DNA of 64,000 nt, taken from NCBI GenBank assembly GCA_027317105.1, contig DAHVFH010000228.1, positions 1-64,000 on the forward strand. The letters are read 5' to 3'. Of this stretch, positions 52,429-62,535 are shown piece after piece; within the stretch, counting starts at the first letter, position 1, and each line of letters starts with the position of its first letter. Made by a program: the position numbers and the translations under genes. The notes below the pieces were generated by a model. It worked only from the letters and a program-made list of their open reading frames with translations, was not told the origin of the DNA and did no database searches. The stretch comes from Cytophagales bacterium. Lineage in GTDB: Bacteria > Bacteroidota > Bacteroidia > Cytophagales > Cyclobacteriaceae.

Positions 52429-55131
52429 ATGAATGAAATAAAACCGTTTCCAATCCGCCTCCTCCAAAGCTTCTGCCCAACGCACCTGCTCGAAGAAATC
52501 GAAGGCGATTTACTTCAAAAATTTGAGCGCGATTTAAAATCTATTAAGGTGTCCGACACTTCAAAAATGTCGGACACCTACCGACTACGAAGAGCAAAGC
52601 GAAAATTGCTTTGGAATGTTGTTCGCTATTTCAGGCCTGGGATTGTGTTGAGGAATAAGTTTGTTTTAAAATTTAAAAATACGATCATGCTCAAGAAAAA
52701 TATAACACTCGCGTTTCGCCATCTCAGAAAAGACTGGACGTTCTCAGTCATTAATATTTTTGGCTTATCGATAAGTATGGCGGCTTGCTTTTTGATTTTT
52801 CAATATGCCTTGTTTGAATTGAGCTACGACAAGCAATATAAAAACTATGAAAACATCTTTCGTGTAACTACGACCACGTATGAAAACAACTTTCCCCGTT
52901 ACCCAAGCGCGATGTCTTCGGCTGGACTGGCTCCAGCGCTGAAAGAAAAATTCCCCGAAGTCCAAATAGCGGGTCGGCTTTGTCTTACAGGTTGGTTCGA
53001 TTGTACATTGGCTTATCAAGAAAAAGATCAGTTGAAGGTATTCAACGCAAAAAATTTGCGCTTTGCGGATCAAAATTTTCTATCCATTTTCTATGATGAA
53101 TTGATTCGAGGCGATGCTAAAACCGCGTTGGTAAAACCTTTCTCTGTGGTGCTTTCGGTAAGCACGGCAAAGAAATATTTTGGAGCAGATGAACCTTTAG
53201 GAAAAATTCTCCTCTTGAAAGGAAGCGGTGACGAACACGACTATAAGGTGACAGGCATATTGCCCGATATCGCGCACAACTCACATCTAAAAGCGGAAAT
53301 CCTTCTATCTGCGAATTCAATTAACGACCACTCTATCATGCCACTTCAGAATGTTTATACTTACATTCTACTCAACAACGATGTTGACAAAATCGAATTT
53401 TCCCATAAACTTCAACCAATCGTTGATCAAGTTTTTCCCCCTAAAGACAATTTTCGGACAACAGCTGAACTTCAACCTATCGCCAGCATTCATCTTCATT
53501 CCCATTTGCAAGATGAACTCAAGGACAATGGCAATGCATCCGCTGTTTATTTCCTAATGGCGATTGCACTCGTTGTGTTGGTTATTGCTTGGATCAACTA
53601 TATCAACCTTACCATCTCCCGCGCGGTGAAGCGTGCTAAAGAAGTTGGTATTCGCAAAGTAGCAGGAGCGTCCAGAAAGCAAATCGTATTTCAGTTTGTG
53701 ACGGAAGCCTTGTTGATCAACTGCTTTGGTTTGGGTGGAGCTATTATCATTACTTACTTTTTTGCTTCCTCTTTTTACCATTTTGTTGGCCTCGCATTTC
53801 CGTACCAGGAAATTTTTAAGTGGAATGTAAAGGAAGTCGCAATAGGTTTGTTGATTGTAGTATTTGCCGGGATCGGAATGGCGGGGTTTCTACCAGCAAG
53901 GGTTATTTCCTCTTTTAATCCCGTAAAAGTATTAAAAGGAAAAGGTCTCCAAACAAGCCATGGTTTCTCCTTTCGTCAAGCTGCTGTAATTTTTCAATTC
54001 ACATGCGCTATCGTTCTGCTTATCGCTGTGGTTACTTTCAACGGTCAATTCAATTTCATACGGAGTCAGGATTTAGGGGTTGACATTACAAAAACTATCA
54101 TTGCCAAGTCCCCATCTAATGTTGATTCTTCATTTCGCTCCCGCCTCTCAAATTTTAAGAATCATTTGAGCCAATCAGCCATTATTCAGTCGGTTGCAAC
54201 CTCAACGTCTGTGCCGGGCGATCCTTTCGGCACATGGACGGGTGATTTCCGAAAAGAAAAAGACAAGACTACTCAGGATTTTGGGATTTATGTGATCGAT
54301 CCAGATTTCATTCCCACTTACAAATTGAAATTGCTGGCAGGTCGAAATTTTCAATACACAGATTATCCATTAAAAAAGTTTGGCGACAAACTGGAGTCCG
54401 TCATCTTAAACAGAACTGGAGCTCTACAGCTTGGATTCGAAAGGCCAGAGGAGGCTATAGGGGAGTTCATCTATTGGGGATTGCGAAAAGAGGCAAGCAA
54501 ATGTGTGATCGTTGGCGTCATAGAAGATTACCATCAAGAGTCATTGAAAGAGCCAATCAGGCCATTCTTTTATACGGTTTTGAATGGGCCAACCATGACC
54601 ATAAAGTTGACGAAGGGTGCAAGCAAAAACATGAGTCAAACATTAGCTGAAATACAGAAGTCATGGGCTAAGTTCTTTCCAGATAACCCTTTTGACTATT
54701 CATTTTTGGAGGATGACTATAATGCCCACTATGCTGCGGATGAACAGATCATCAATGTGTTCAACTCATTTTGTGTATTGGCATTGGTTATCTCCTCCTT
54801 GGGAATTTTTGGGTTAGCTCTTTTTTCAATTGGCCAGCGGTTAAAGGAAATCAGCATCCGCAAAGTTTTGGGTGCTTCCATTTTGAATCTGATAAAATTG
54901 CTCACAAAAGAATATCTCATTTTGATTTTCATTGCTTCTTTTATCGCATTACCGATTGCGTATTTTGGAGTTCAAGAGTGGCTGAGTGAATTTGCTTTGC
55001 GCATAAAGCTTAGTGTATGGCTGTTTCTTATGCCTATTGTTTTCATTTTGATCATTACTTTGATCACCGTAAGCAGCCAGGCATTGATGGCTGCAATAAA
55101 AAATCCAGTTGACAATTTGAAGTATGAATAA
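52429..55131 (+). CDS. FtsX-like ABC permease with permease prefix domain (copy 1)
   Basis: A 900-residue membrane protein. Residues 1-80 are a permease prefix domain 2 (LLQSFCPTHLLEEIEGDLLQ). Then comes an FtsX/MacB-type permease repeated twice: helix, large extracytoplasmic domain, three helices (around ALVVLVIAWINYINLTISRA), and again ending in ALFSIGQRLKEISIRKVLGA and a final NPVDNLKYE. MacB-like permeases normally use a separate ATPase; none is adjacent. They may export lipoproteins, peptides or act in antimicrobial resistance. A palindrome lies in frame near codon 45. Copy 2 follows with an 8-base overlap. Confidence 0.88.
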   Translation: MNEIKPFPIRLLQSFCPTHLLEEIEGDLLQKFERDLKSIKVSDTSKMSDTYRLRRAKRKLLWNVVRYFRPGIVLRNKFVLKFKNTIMLKKNITLAFRHLRKDWTFSVINIFGLSISMAACFLIFQYALFELSYDKQYKNYENIFRVTTTTYENNFPRYPSAMSSAGLAPALKEKFPEVQIAGRLCLTGWFDCTLAYQEKDQLKVFNAKNLRFADQNFLSIFYDELIRGDAKTALVKPFSVVLSVSTAKKYFGADEPLGKILLLKGSGDEHDYKVTGILPDIAHNSHLKAEILLSANSINDHSIMPLQNVYTYILLNNDVDKIEFSHKLQPIVDQVFPPKDNFRTTAELQPIASIHLHSHLQDELKDNGNASAVYFLMAIALVVLVIAWINYINLTISRAVKRAKEVGIRKVAGASRKQIVFQFVTEALLINCFGLGGAIIITYFFASSFYHFVGLAFPYQEIFKWNVKEVAIGLLIVVFAGIGMAGFLPARVISSFNPVKVLKGKGLQTSHGFSFRQAAVIFQFTCAIVLLIAVVTFNGQFNFIRSQDLGVDITKTIIAKSPSNVDSSFRSRLSNFKNHLSQSAIIQSVATSTSVPGDPFGTWTGDFRKEKDKTTQDFGIYVIDPDFIPTYKLKLLAGRNFQYTDYPLKKFGDKLESVILNRTGALQLGFERPEEAIGEFIYWGLRKEASKCVIVGVIEDYHQESLKEPIRPFFYTVLNGPTMTIKLTKGASKNMSQTLAEIQKSWAKFFPDNPFDYSFLEDDYNAHYAADEQIINVFNSFCVLALVISSLGIFGLALFSIGQRLKEISIRKVLGASILNLIKLLTKEYLILIFIASFIALPIAYFGVQEWLSEFALRIKLSVWLFLMPIVFILIITLITVSSQALMAAIKNPVDNLKYE
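52547..52579. repeat. In-frame palindrome within permease copy 1
   Basis: AGGTGTCCGACA (52547-52558) and TGTCGGACACCT (52568-52579) are perfect inverted repeats with a 9-base loop. They encode KVSDTSKMSDT between the prefix domain core and the first helix. A related palindrome lies at the same point in copy 2. Confidence 0.65.
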
Positions 55132-57802
55132 GCTAAACCATTTTGCGATCAAGTTGCTCCGCTGGTTTTGCCCACCACACCTTCTCGAAGAAATCGAAGG
55201 CGACTTACTTCAAAAATTTGAGCACGATCTCAAGGTGTCCGGCACTTCAAAAGTGTCGGACACGTACCGACTACGAAGAGCAAAGAGAAAATTGTTGTGG
55301 AATGTGATAAGGTATATCAGGCCGGGGATTATGTTGAGGAATAAATCTGTTTTAAAAGTTAAAAATATGATCATGCTCAAGAAGAATATAACACTCGCTT
55401 TTCGCCATTTGAAAAATGACTGGACGTTCTCAGCCATCAACATTTTTGGTTTATCCATTAGTATGGCAGCTGGCCTGCTCATTTTTCAATACACTTTTTT
55501 TGAAATGGGATATGACAAACAATTCCCGAAAAACATCTATCGTGTTGGCTCGATCACGTACGAAAATGGGTTGGAAAAATACAAAAGTGCTATCACACCT
55601 GTACTTGTTGCTCCTACAATCAAAGAAAAATTCCCGCAAGTAACAGATGCGGCAAGGTTGGTTTCCACTGGTAATTGGTTTGACTGCACATTGGCTTATG
55701 AAGAAAAAGGGAAGGTAAACGTCTTCAACGAGAAAAAAGGCTTCTATTTTGTTGATCCTACCTTTGTTTCGATGTTCGGCATTGTCTTTCTGGAAGGAGA
55801 TAAAAACTCTCTTCAAAAGCCATTTTCTATTGTGTTATCATTTTCGGCAGCAAAGAAATATTTTGGCAATAGAGATGCAGTTGGGAAAACATTGAAACTT
55901 CATGGAAGTTTTCAAACCCATGACTATACTGTCACGGGTGTAATGAAAGATTTTCCTTTTAACTCGCATCTGGATATCAATATCATTGCATCGATTAGCT
56001 CCATAAATGATTTGTTTGATGCGAACACGTATTTACAACTCTCACCCGAGGCAAATGCTTCGTCATTAGTCCAGAAGATCAATGACCTTGCCTCAAAGAT
56101 GATTCCGATTGTAAGTAAAACGGAAACAAAATTCTTATTAGAACCCATTACTTCCATTCACTTGAACAGCACCCTTCAGGATCAATCCAAAATACCAGGA
56201 AGCGCAACGATGGTTTACTTTCTTATGCTAGTTGCAATAATTGTTTTGGTTATTGCTTGGACTAATTATGCCAACCTCACGACATCTCGTTTAATTTCGC
56301 GTGCAAGGGAAGTGGTTATTCGTAAAGTTGCCGGAGCAACGCGCACAGAAATAGCTCTTCAATTTTTGACCGAAACTTTTGTTTTGAATGCTATCAGTCT
56401 TGTCCTTGCAGTTCTGCTGGTTTATTTTTTGTCAAATCATTTTTATAATTGGATTGGCCTTACATTTCTACCAAAGCCATTTATCTTCGATCTGAAAGAT
56501 GACACCTTAGTCACTTTCCTAGTCATTTTTATAGGAATATTGCTTTCAGGTCTTTTGCCTGCGCAAGTGATCTCGTCATTAAACCCAATCAAGGTTCTAA
56601 AAGGAAAATGGAGAATTAGCAGCGATGGTCTCTCTTTCAAAAAAGTGGCAGTAACTTTTCAATTTACTTGCGCCATCATTTTGATCATCGCAGTCGTTAT
56701 ATTCTGGCAACAATTTCATTTTATAAAGGAGCAAGTTTTGGGGATTGATATCAAAAGAACAATTGTCTTGACAGCACCATCAAATGTTGACTCAACTTAT
56801 CTCTCAAAGATTTCTGGTTTTAAGGCGGAACTTCAATCCCTCGCAATTATTCATGCTATTGCCACTTCTACAGATGTTCCAGGTAATTTTATGGGTACAG
56901 GGTGGAATGGATCTATTAAAAAGACAAAGGAGGATAGCAAGTCCTTTGATTTTAATATCAACGTGATTGATACAGATTTTATTAAAGCATACCAACTTAT
57001 GTTGTTGGCTGGGAGGGATTTCAGCACGAAAGATTTTCCAGGCAAACATTTTGGAGACAAGTTGGAATCAGTCATAATCAATCGAAGAGCCAGCGAACAA
57101 CTTGGATATAAAATACCTGAAAATGCAATTGGCTCTACTATCTATTGGGGCTTGAGAAAGGAAGCAAGCAAGTGTGTGATAGTTGGTGTTGTGGAGGAGT
57201 TTCATCAAGAGTCGTTAAAGAAAGCTGTTCAGCCGATGCTATTCGTTGCCAACATGGGGCCATCCATGACCCTCAAGCTAACAGCAGGGGCTGATAAAAA
57301 TGTTCCAGAAACACTTCGTCAAATCCGTAAAGCATGGGACGCTTTTTTCCCCAACAATGCTTTTGACTATTTTTTCCTGGAAGACAACTTCAATAAACAA
57401 TATGCTGATGATGAGCGGTTCGCTAAAATATTCAATGTGTTTTGTGCGTTGGCACTGGTTATCTCATGCCTTGGCGTTTTTGCCTTGGCGCTTTTCTCAA
57501 TCAATCAACGGTTGAAAGAGATTAGCATCAGAAAAGTTTTGGGGGCTTCAATTTTGAACTTGATTAGACTTTTAAGTAAAGACTATCTTTTTTTGATCCT
57601 CATCGCATCCATAATCGCAATTCCCCTAGCTTATATAGGTGTGCATCAGTGGTTGAACAAATTCACGATAAAAATTCAACTCAATGTATGGCTGTTTTTC
57701 ATTCCAATCATTTTCGTCTTGTTAGTTGCTTTAGTTACAGTTGGGGGCCAGGCGTTGAGAGCAGCGATAAAAAATCCATTGGACAATTTGAAGTATGAAT
57801 AA
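55124..57802 (+). CDS. FtsX-like ABC permease with permease prefix domain (copy 2)
   Basis: An 892-residue paralogue of the preceding gene with the same order: prefix domain (LLRWFCPPHLLEEIEGDLLQ), FtsX-type half with a central helix cluster near AIIVLVIAWTNYANLTTSRL, and a C-terminal half ending SINQRLKEISIRKVLGASI and NPLDNLKYE. Similarity to copy 1 runs along the whole length, strongest at the ends and weakest in the extracytoplasmic domains, as expected if the two bind different cargo. It overlaps copy 1 by eight bases, so they are translationally coupled and may form a heterodimer. Confidence 0.88.
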   Translation: MNKLNHFAIKLLRWFCPPHLLEEIEGDLLQKFEHDLKVSGTSKVSDTYRLRRAKRKLLWNVIRYIRPGIMLRNKSVLKVKNMIMLKKNITLAFRHLKNDWTFSAINIFGLSISMAAGLLIFQYTFFEMGYDKQFPKNIYRVGSITYENGLEKYKSAITPVLVAPTIKEKFPQVTDAARLVSTGNWFDCTLAYEEKGKVNVFNEKKGFYFVDPTFVSMFGIVFLEGDKNSLQKPFSIVLSFSAAKKYFGNRDAVGKTLKLHGSFQTHDYTVTGVMKDFPFNSHLDINIIASISSINDLFDANTYLQLSPEANASSLVQKINDLASKMIPIVSKTETKFLLEPITSIHLNSTLQDQSKIPGSATMVYFLMLVAIIVLVIAWTNYANLTTSRLISRAREVVIRKVAGATRTEIALQFLTETFVLNAISLVLAVLLVYFLSNHFYNWIGLTFLPKPFIFDLKDDTLVTFLVIFIGILLSGLLPAQVISSLNPIKVLKGKWRISSDGLSFKKVAVTFQFTCAIILIIAVVIFWQQFHFIKEQVLGIDIKRTIVLTAPSNVDSTYLSKISGFKAELQSLAIIHAIATSTDVPGNFMGTGWNGSIKKTKEDSKSFDFNINVIDTDFIKAYQLMLLAGRDFSTKDFPGKHFGDKLESVIINRRASEQLGYKIPENAIGSTIYWGLRKEASKCVIVGVVEEFHQESLKKAVQPMLFVANMGPSMTLKLTAGADKNVPETLRQIRKAWDAFFPNNAFDYFFLEDNFNKQYADDERFAKIFNVFCALALVISCLGVFALALFSINQRLKEISIRKVLGASILNLIRLLSKDYLFLILIASIIAIPLAYIGVHQWLNKFTIKIQLNVWLFFIPIIFVLLVALVTVGGQALRAAIKNPLDNLKYE
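55235..55263. repeat. In-frame palindrome within permease copy 2
   Basis: GTGTCCGGCACTT (55235-55247) pairs with AAGTGTCGGACAC (55251-55263), one G-T pair, loop CAA. It encodes KVSGTSKVSDT at the same alignment position as the palindrome in copy 1. Confidence 0.65.
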
Positions 57803-57934
57803 TTCCAACCATTAAACGGAAACCGGAGATAATTGTGAGCCGGGAGAAAGTGAGCGACTTTAAACAACGGTTTGATGGGTTAAAGTAAGTTGAAGAAAGA
57901 ATAACTAACTTCGCTTTCCAACTGAAAGACCAAA

Positions 57935-58411
57935 ATGAGCAACGAAGAAATAGTAGCCCGCTTTTATTCAGCTTTCCAAAAACTTGATTACGCAACTATG
58001 CAGGATTGCTATGCTGACACGGTGATTTTTCAGGATCCAGCTTTTGGTGTTTTAAATGGAGACGAAGCCAAATTTATGTGGGAAATGCTCTGTAAGAATG
58101 CGAAGAATTTTACCCTTAAGTTTTCTGACCTCGAGGCGGAAGATAATGAATACGTTACCTGTAAATGGGTTGCTACTTATACATTCTCTACCTCAGGAAG
58201 AAAAGTGGTGAACCGCATCAGGGCGTACATCCGCGTTCAAAACGGCAAAATCATAGAACATACTGACTATTTTAACTTTTGGAAATGGGCGCGACAAGCA
58301 ATGGGACTGAGCGGGTGGCTGCTTGGCTGGAGTTCCTTCTTTCAAAGTAAAGTGAGAAGCAAAGCCATCGAGAATCTGCAGCGGTTTATGAATAAAAATC
58401 AAATTCAATAA
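57935..58411 (+). CDS. NTF2/SnoaL-like protein
   Basis: A 158-residue protein of the NTF2-like (SnoaL/ketosteroid isomerase-related) fold: EEIVARFYSAFQKLDYATMQ, CYADTVIFQDPAFGVLNGDE, VTCKWVATYTFSTSGRKVVN and AYIRVQNGKIIEHTDYFNFW. The C-terminal WARQAMGLSGWLLGWSSFFQ is a family extension seen in the Bacteroidota group of these proteins. Enzyme or ligand-binding role unknown. The 130 bases between it and the permease hold no clear gene. Confidence 0.82.
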   Translation: MSNEEIVARFYSAFQKLDYATMQDCYADTVIFQDPAFGVLNGDEAKFMWEMLCKNAKNFTLKFSDLEAEDNEYVTCKWVATYTFSTSGRKVVNRIRAYIRVQNGKIIEHTDYFNFWKWARQAMGLSGWLLGWSSFFQSKVRSKAIENLQRFMNKNQIQ

Positions 58412-58434
58412 CTACCTAGACCGCCTACATCCTT

Positions 58435-58469
58435 TTTGGATTTCATTTAAAATATTTCCCTTACATTTA
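58435..58469 (+). promoter_or_regulatory. Candidate promoter of the TonB-receptor unit
   Basis: TTTG at 58435-58438 and TACATTTA at 58462-58469, spacing 23, near the Bacteroidota -33/-7 consensus. It lies 16 bases before the TTG start of the small exported protein gene. Confidence 0.35.
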
Positions 58470-58485
58470 GTCCATTAAAACACTG

Positions 58486-58989
58486 TTGGGAAAATATTGC
58501 CTCCTTCTATCTCTTGCTGCTTTGTATTTGTGCAGTTCAGTGGGTGTATTTTCGTCTCTTTATTTGAAAATCCACAGGAATACATTTCAGGAATCAGCTA
58601 TCGAATCGAACGCATCAGCACAGCAGCAATTATTCTTTTCCGAAACAGATTTCTCATCCCTAAACTGGAGGGAGAAGGGGCGTGAGTTTGAATGGAAGGG
58701 CAATTTGTATGATGTATCGTCTATTAAAAGGTGCGAAAATGGATATCAGGTGTTTTGTATCAATGATGATGTCGAAGAAAGTTTTGTAGCACTTTTCAAT
58801 ACTTGGAAAAAATCATCAAGCCAAGGCGTGAATTTGAAGTTTCAGATGCAACCTCAATTTTGTCAAGGACTTTCTTTTTTTGAAGGAGCACACTATTTAC
58901 AATGGTTTTCTCCAATCGCATTTTTAAAAACATTTTATAATTCTCGTTTTCAAAAGGCAGATTCACCTCCCCCAAAACGTTTGGCCTAG
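58486..58989 (+). CDS. Small exported protein upstream of TonB receptor
   Basis: A 167-residue protein with an N-terminal hydrophobic signal (KYCLLLSLAALYLCSSVGVF). The mature part is not assigned to a family; it contains FSSLNWREKGREFEWKGNLY, a CENGYQVFCIND pair of cysteines, and ends PPPKRLA. Start TTG 58486; no ATG precedes the signal. It is 92 bases upstream of the TonB-dependent receptor and on the same strand. In several Bacteroidota a small exported protein of this size precedes metal-related TonB receptors, so a link to that uptake is plausible but not shown. Confidence 0.6.
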   Translation: MGKYCLLLSLAALYLCSSVGVFSSLYLKIHRNTFQESAIESNASAQQQLFFSETDFSSLNWREKGREFEWKGNLYDVSSIKRCENGYQVFCINDDVEESFVALFNTWKKSSSQGVNLKFQMQPQFCQGLSFFEGAHYLQWFSPIAFLKTFYNSRFQKADSPPPKRLA

Positions 58990-59081
58990 TTTTCCCTCTC
59001 AAAGTTCAAAAATATTTTTTTGAGCCACTACCTTTTTGCTGTCACTGAACTGCAAAACTCAATACCTATTTACCGAGTTAT

Positions 59082-61520
59082 ATGAATTTAAAATTATACC
59101 TAACGGCTATCCTTCTGTTTTTTATTTCACTCAGCCTCCATTCGCAAAGTGAACTGAAGGGAAAAATAAAAAATGCGAAAGACAATGCCCCTTTGCGCAG
59201 TGCAACGTTGTACATTTCTGATTTGAAACTTGGAGCAATAACGGATGAAGGAGGAAATTATATTTTTCGTAACATCCCAGAAGGCTCTTTTTTGATAGAA
59301 GTAAGACATGTCGGATTCTCTTCACAAACTAAAGAAGTAACTATTCCGGGGACTTCCACTGTTGATTTTTTAATGGACGAATCGCGGATGGAACTGAAAG
59401 AGGTAATCGTAACGGGATTTGCTTCTGCCACAGAAAAACAAAATACACCAATCCCGGTTTCGGTGGTTAATCAAAAAGATATGTTGCAAAGTAGTGCCAC
59501 CAACATCATCGATGCGCTTAGCAATACGCCAGGGGTTTCGCAGATAACGGATGGGCCCGCGATTTCAAAACCAATAATCCGTGGGTTGGGCTACAATCGG
59601 GTAGTCGTAGTTAATGATGGCATTCGCCAAGAAGGACAACAATGGGGTGATGAATTCGGTATTGAAGTGGACGAGTATTCAGTAAACCGAGTAGAGATTT
59701 ATAAAGGGCCTTCAAGCCTGCGCTATGGATCCGATGCGATGGCAGGCGTGATCAACATGCTTGCGGCCCCGTCTGTGCCAGAAGGGACGACCAAAGGAAG
59801 TCTGCTATCAAATTACCAGAGCAACAATGGGCTATTTGCGAACTCGCTAAATATTGGAGGTAACAAGAATGGATTCATTTGGGATTTGCGCTACACTAAT
59901 AAGCAAGCCCATGCTTATCAAAACAAGTATGATGGCTATGTGTGGAATTCAGGCTATGCAGAGAATGACTTGAAGGGAACTGTTGGTGTCAATAGAAAGT
60001 GGGGCTATTCACATCTCACAGCAAGTATGTTCAATTTACAGTTGGGGATAGTAGAAGGTGCGCGCGACAGTGCTACTGGGAAGTTTATCACAGACATCAT
60101 CACCCCGAGTGGACCGCTTGAAATTATTGCACCGAAAGATCAGTACACCGCTTACAATAACTTCCCGATAATTCATCAACACGTGCGTCATTACAAGGTC
60201 GTGTGGGATAACAATCTCGCATTTAAAAAGGGACTTTTGGGTCTGCGATTTGGCTATCAAGAAAATTATCGACAGGAGGCTAACAACCCAGAAATCGGGA
60301 ATGTGTACAATAATTATTTTTTCCTTCGAACTGGCAATTATGATTTACGGTATGTGTTTCCTGAAAAAAAGAAGTTGGAGGTTTCGATTGGTGTCAACGG
60401 CATGGTGCAAGCCTCGCAAGATCGGGGAACAGTATTCTTAGTTCCGGAATATAATTTCTTCGATCTCGGTTTATTCGCCATTGCCAAAAAAACGTATGAG
60501 AAGTATTCATTCAGCGGTGGACTAAGGGTTGATACCCGCATTTTGTATGGGAAAAATCTGTACACAGACCAAAATGGCACGCGTATCAGTGGGCCGGAAC
60601 CTAATTCGATATTACGTTTTGCATCTTACAATTCTGACTTTTCAGGCGTGTCTGCCAGCCTTGGTTATACTTACGACATCAATAAATATTTCTATTATAA
60701 ACTGAACATCTCCCGAGGTTATCGCGCCCCTAATATAGCTGAAACTGGATCCAATGGTATTCATGATGGTACTCCGTTTTATGAAATCGGAGATCCGAAG
60801 CTAAAACCCGAAACAAGTTTGCAGGGCGATTTCACCCTTGGCGCCAACACCGAAAATATTTCCGTTGAACTGAATGCCTTCATCAACAACATTAACAATT
60901 ACATTTTTCCGGCAAAGTTGATTGGAAAAAATGGAAAAGACTCGCTTCGGTTTGATCCGCTAGCGGGGATTCCTCCCTCTTCTACGTTCAAGTATATTTC
61001 GGGGGATGCCGTACTTTCAGGTGGTGAGGCTATTCTTAATGTTCATCCTCAATCCTTAGCGTGGCTTTCTTTATTAAATAGTTTTTCTTTAATCAATGCC
61101 ATCCAAAAAAATCAACCTGATTCCAGTAAGTATTTGCCGTATACCCCGCCATATAAGTTGAGGGCTGAACTTCGCTTAGGGCTTCCAAAAGAATCGGATG
61201 GTATTAAAAATGCTTACTTCAAAGTAAGTGTTGACCATTATTTTGAGCAAAATAAGATCTATTACAAGTTTGGCAATGAAACGGTTACCCCGGGGTATAC
61301 CTTGATTAATTTAGGTCTTGGTGCTGATATCTGTGCCAGAAAGAAGACCCTTTGTTCGCTTTTTGTTTATTTTAGTAACATTGGCGATGTCGCCTACCAA
61401 AGTAACATGAGCCGATTAAAATACGCAGATACCAATAACGTTACAGGTCGGATAGGTGTTTATAATATGGGGAGGAACATCAGTTTCAAAGTGGTTATTC
61501 CGCTGAATTTTAAGCGGTAA
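59082..61520 (+). CDS. TonB-dependent receptor
   Basis: An 812-residue outer-membrane receptor. After a signal (YLTAILLFFISLSLHSQS) there is a carboxypeptidase-regulatory-like domain (LKGKIKNAKDNAPLRSATLY, ISDLKLGAITDEGGNYIFRN), then the plug (IPVSVVNQKDMLQSSATNII, RGLGYNRVVVVNDGIRQEGQ) and a 22-strand barrel ending FKVVIPLNFKR. SusD is absent, so it is a single-component receptor, more likely for a metal chelate, haem or cobalamin than for a polysaccharide. RGYRAPNIAETGSNG is the late plug-barrel signature. Substrate not determined. Confidence 0.9.
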   Translation: MNLKLYLTAILLFFISLSLHSQSELKGKIKNAKDNAPLRSATLYISDLKLGAITDEGGNYIFRNIPEGSFLIEVRHVGFSSQTKEVTIPGTSTVDFLMDESRMELKEVIVTGFASATEKQNTPIPVSVVNQKDMLQSSATNIIDALSNTPGVSQITDGPAISKPIIRGLGYNRVVVVNDGIRQEGQQWGDEFGIEVDEYSVNRVEIYKGPSSLRYGSDAMAGVINMLAAPSVPEGTTKGSLLSNYQSNNGLFANSLNIGGNKNGFIWDLRYTNKQAHAYQNKYDGYVWNSGYAENDLKGTVGVNRKWGYSHLTASMFNLQLGIVEGARDSATGKFITDIITPSGPLEIIAPKDQYTAYNNFPIIHQHVRHYKVVWDNNLAFKKGLLGLRFGYQENYRQEANNPEIGNVYNNYFFLRTGNYDLRYVFPEKKKLEVSIGVNGMVQASQDRGTVFLVPEYNFFDLGLFAIAKKTYEKYSFSGGLRVDTRILYGKNLYTDQNGTRISGPEPNSILRFASYNSDFSGVSASLGYTYDINKYFYYKLNISRGYRAPNIAETGSNGIHDGTPFYEIGDPKLKPETSLQGDFTLGANTENISVELNAFINNINNYIFPAKLIGKNGKDSLRFDPLAGIPPSSTFKYISGDAVLSGGEAILNVHPQSLAWLSLLNSFSLINAIQKNQPDSSKYLPYTPPYKLRAELRLGLPKESDGIKNAYFKVSVDHYFEQNKIYYKFGNETVTPGYTLINLGLGADICARKKTLCSLFVYFSNIGDVAYQSNMSRLKYADTNNVTGRIGVYNMGRNISFKVVIPLNFKR

Positions 61521-61700
61521 TATCCAGCAGCTCAATGGGTCAAAACCGAAAAAAGGTTTGTTTTCCGTTGGCGTTAAAGGGTTTCCCTAAAACCGAAACC
61601 ATACGTGAGACTTTTGCGTCTATTCATAAAAGATTTATTTGATTTCCCATGCAACCTTTCGTCAGGTCATCAATCCTTTAATCATTAAAAAAAAATAATT

Positions 61701-62510
61701 ATGAAAAAATTCATCACCCTTCTTTTTCTTCTGGTCTCAAGTTTTGTGTTTGCACAAAATAAAGAAACCCGAAATGTCGGCACATTTTCAAAAATCTCTT
61801 TCCGGATACCGGGAAAATTAATCCTAAAACAAGGAAGCCCGCAGCGTGTGGTACTGGAAGGTGATAAGGAGACGCTTTCTAAAATTGAAACGGATGTGGA
61901 CGGCAGCAGACTTACTATTGGCAAAGAAGGACATTGGAGAGATAGGAGTTGGCGCGATGAAAAGCAAATTACCGCCTATGTAACCGTGAGCAACTTAGAG
62001 GCGCTCAATGTGAGCGGTTCTGGTGATGTAGTAGGCGAAGGAAAATTCACCACCAATGCTTTGGAATTGAAAGTCAGCGGCTCCGGTTCATTGGATATTG
62101 AAGCGGATGCCAAAGGCGATATCGAGGCCAATGTTTCAGGAAGTGGGAACTTGAATTTTAAAGGCTCTGGTCAAAGCCTGGAGAGTTCAGTTAGTGGCTC
62201 AGGAAAAGTAGGTATCGCAGCAGCACTTTCTGGTAAAGCCGATGTGAATGTTTCTGGTTCGGGAAAAGTGGTAGCGAGCGGCAGCGCCCAACAAATAAAA
62301 GCAACCATCAGCGGTTCGGGCAAAGTCTTGGCCGCCAATATGGAAGTCTCAAAATGTGAAGTTCGTATTTCCGGATCGGGCGATGTAGAAATTAATGTGA
62401 AAGACGCACTCGATGCGAATATCTCGGGTAGCGGAAGTGTAACCTACAAAGGAAATCCAAGCCAGGTCAACAGCCATTCCTCAGGGAGCGGGCATGTGCG
62501 GAAAATGTAG
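61701..62510 (+). CDS. Head-GIN (DUF2807) repeat protein
   Basis: A 269-residue exported protein: signal MKKFITLLFLLVSSFVFAQN, then a DUF2807/head-GIN domain with at least eight short repeats of the form V-S-G-S-G spaced by about 17-22 residues (NVSGSGDV, KVSGSGSL, NVSGSGNL, SVSGSGKV, TISGSGKV, RISGSGDV, NISGSGSV). The repeats build a beta-helix. The domain was once described as a putative autotransporter adhesin; its role is unknown. It is followed by a strong terminator and is probably transcribed alone. Confidence 0.87.
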   Translation: MKKFITLLFLLVSSFVFAQNKETRNVGTFSKISFRIPGKLILKQGSPQRVVLEGDKETLSKIETDVDGSRLTIGKEGHWRDRSWRDEKQITAYVTVSNLEALNVSGSGDVVGEGKFTTNALELKVSGSGSLDIEADAKGDIEANVSGSGNLNFKGSGQSLESSVSGSGKVGIAAALSGKADVNVSGSGKVVASGSAQQIKATISGSGKVLAANMEVSKCEVRISGSGDVEINVKDALDANISGSGSVTYKGNPSQVNSHSSGSGHVRKM

Positions 62511-62535
62511 TTGAAGTTAATTCAAGATTACAGAT

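Noticed and set aside
61701..62510. DNA repeat array at the GIN gene
   Set aside because: The repeat is at protein level (VSGSG units) with variable codons, part of the known head-GIN fold.
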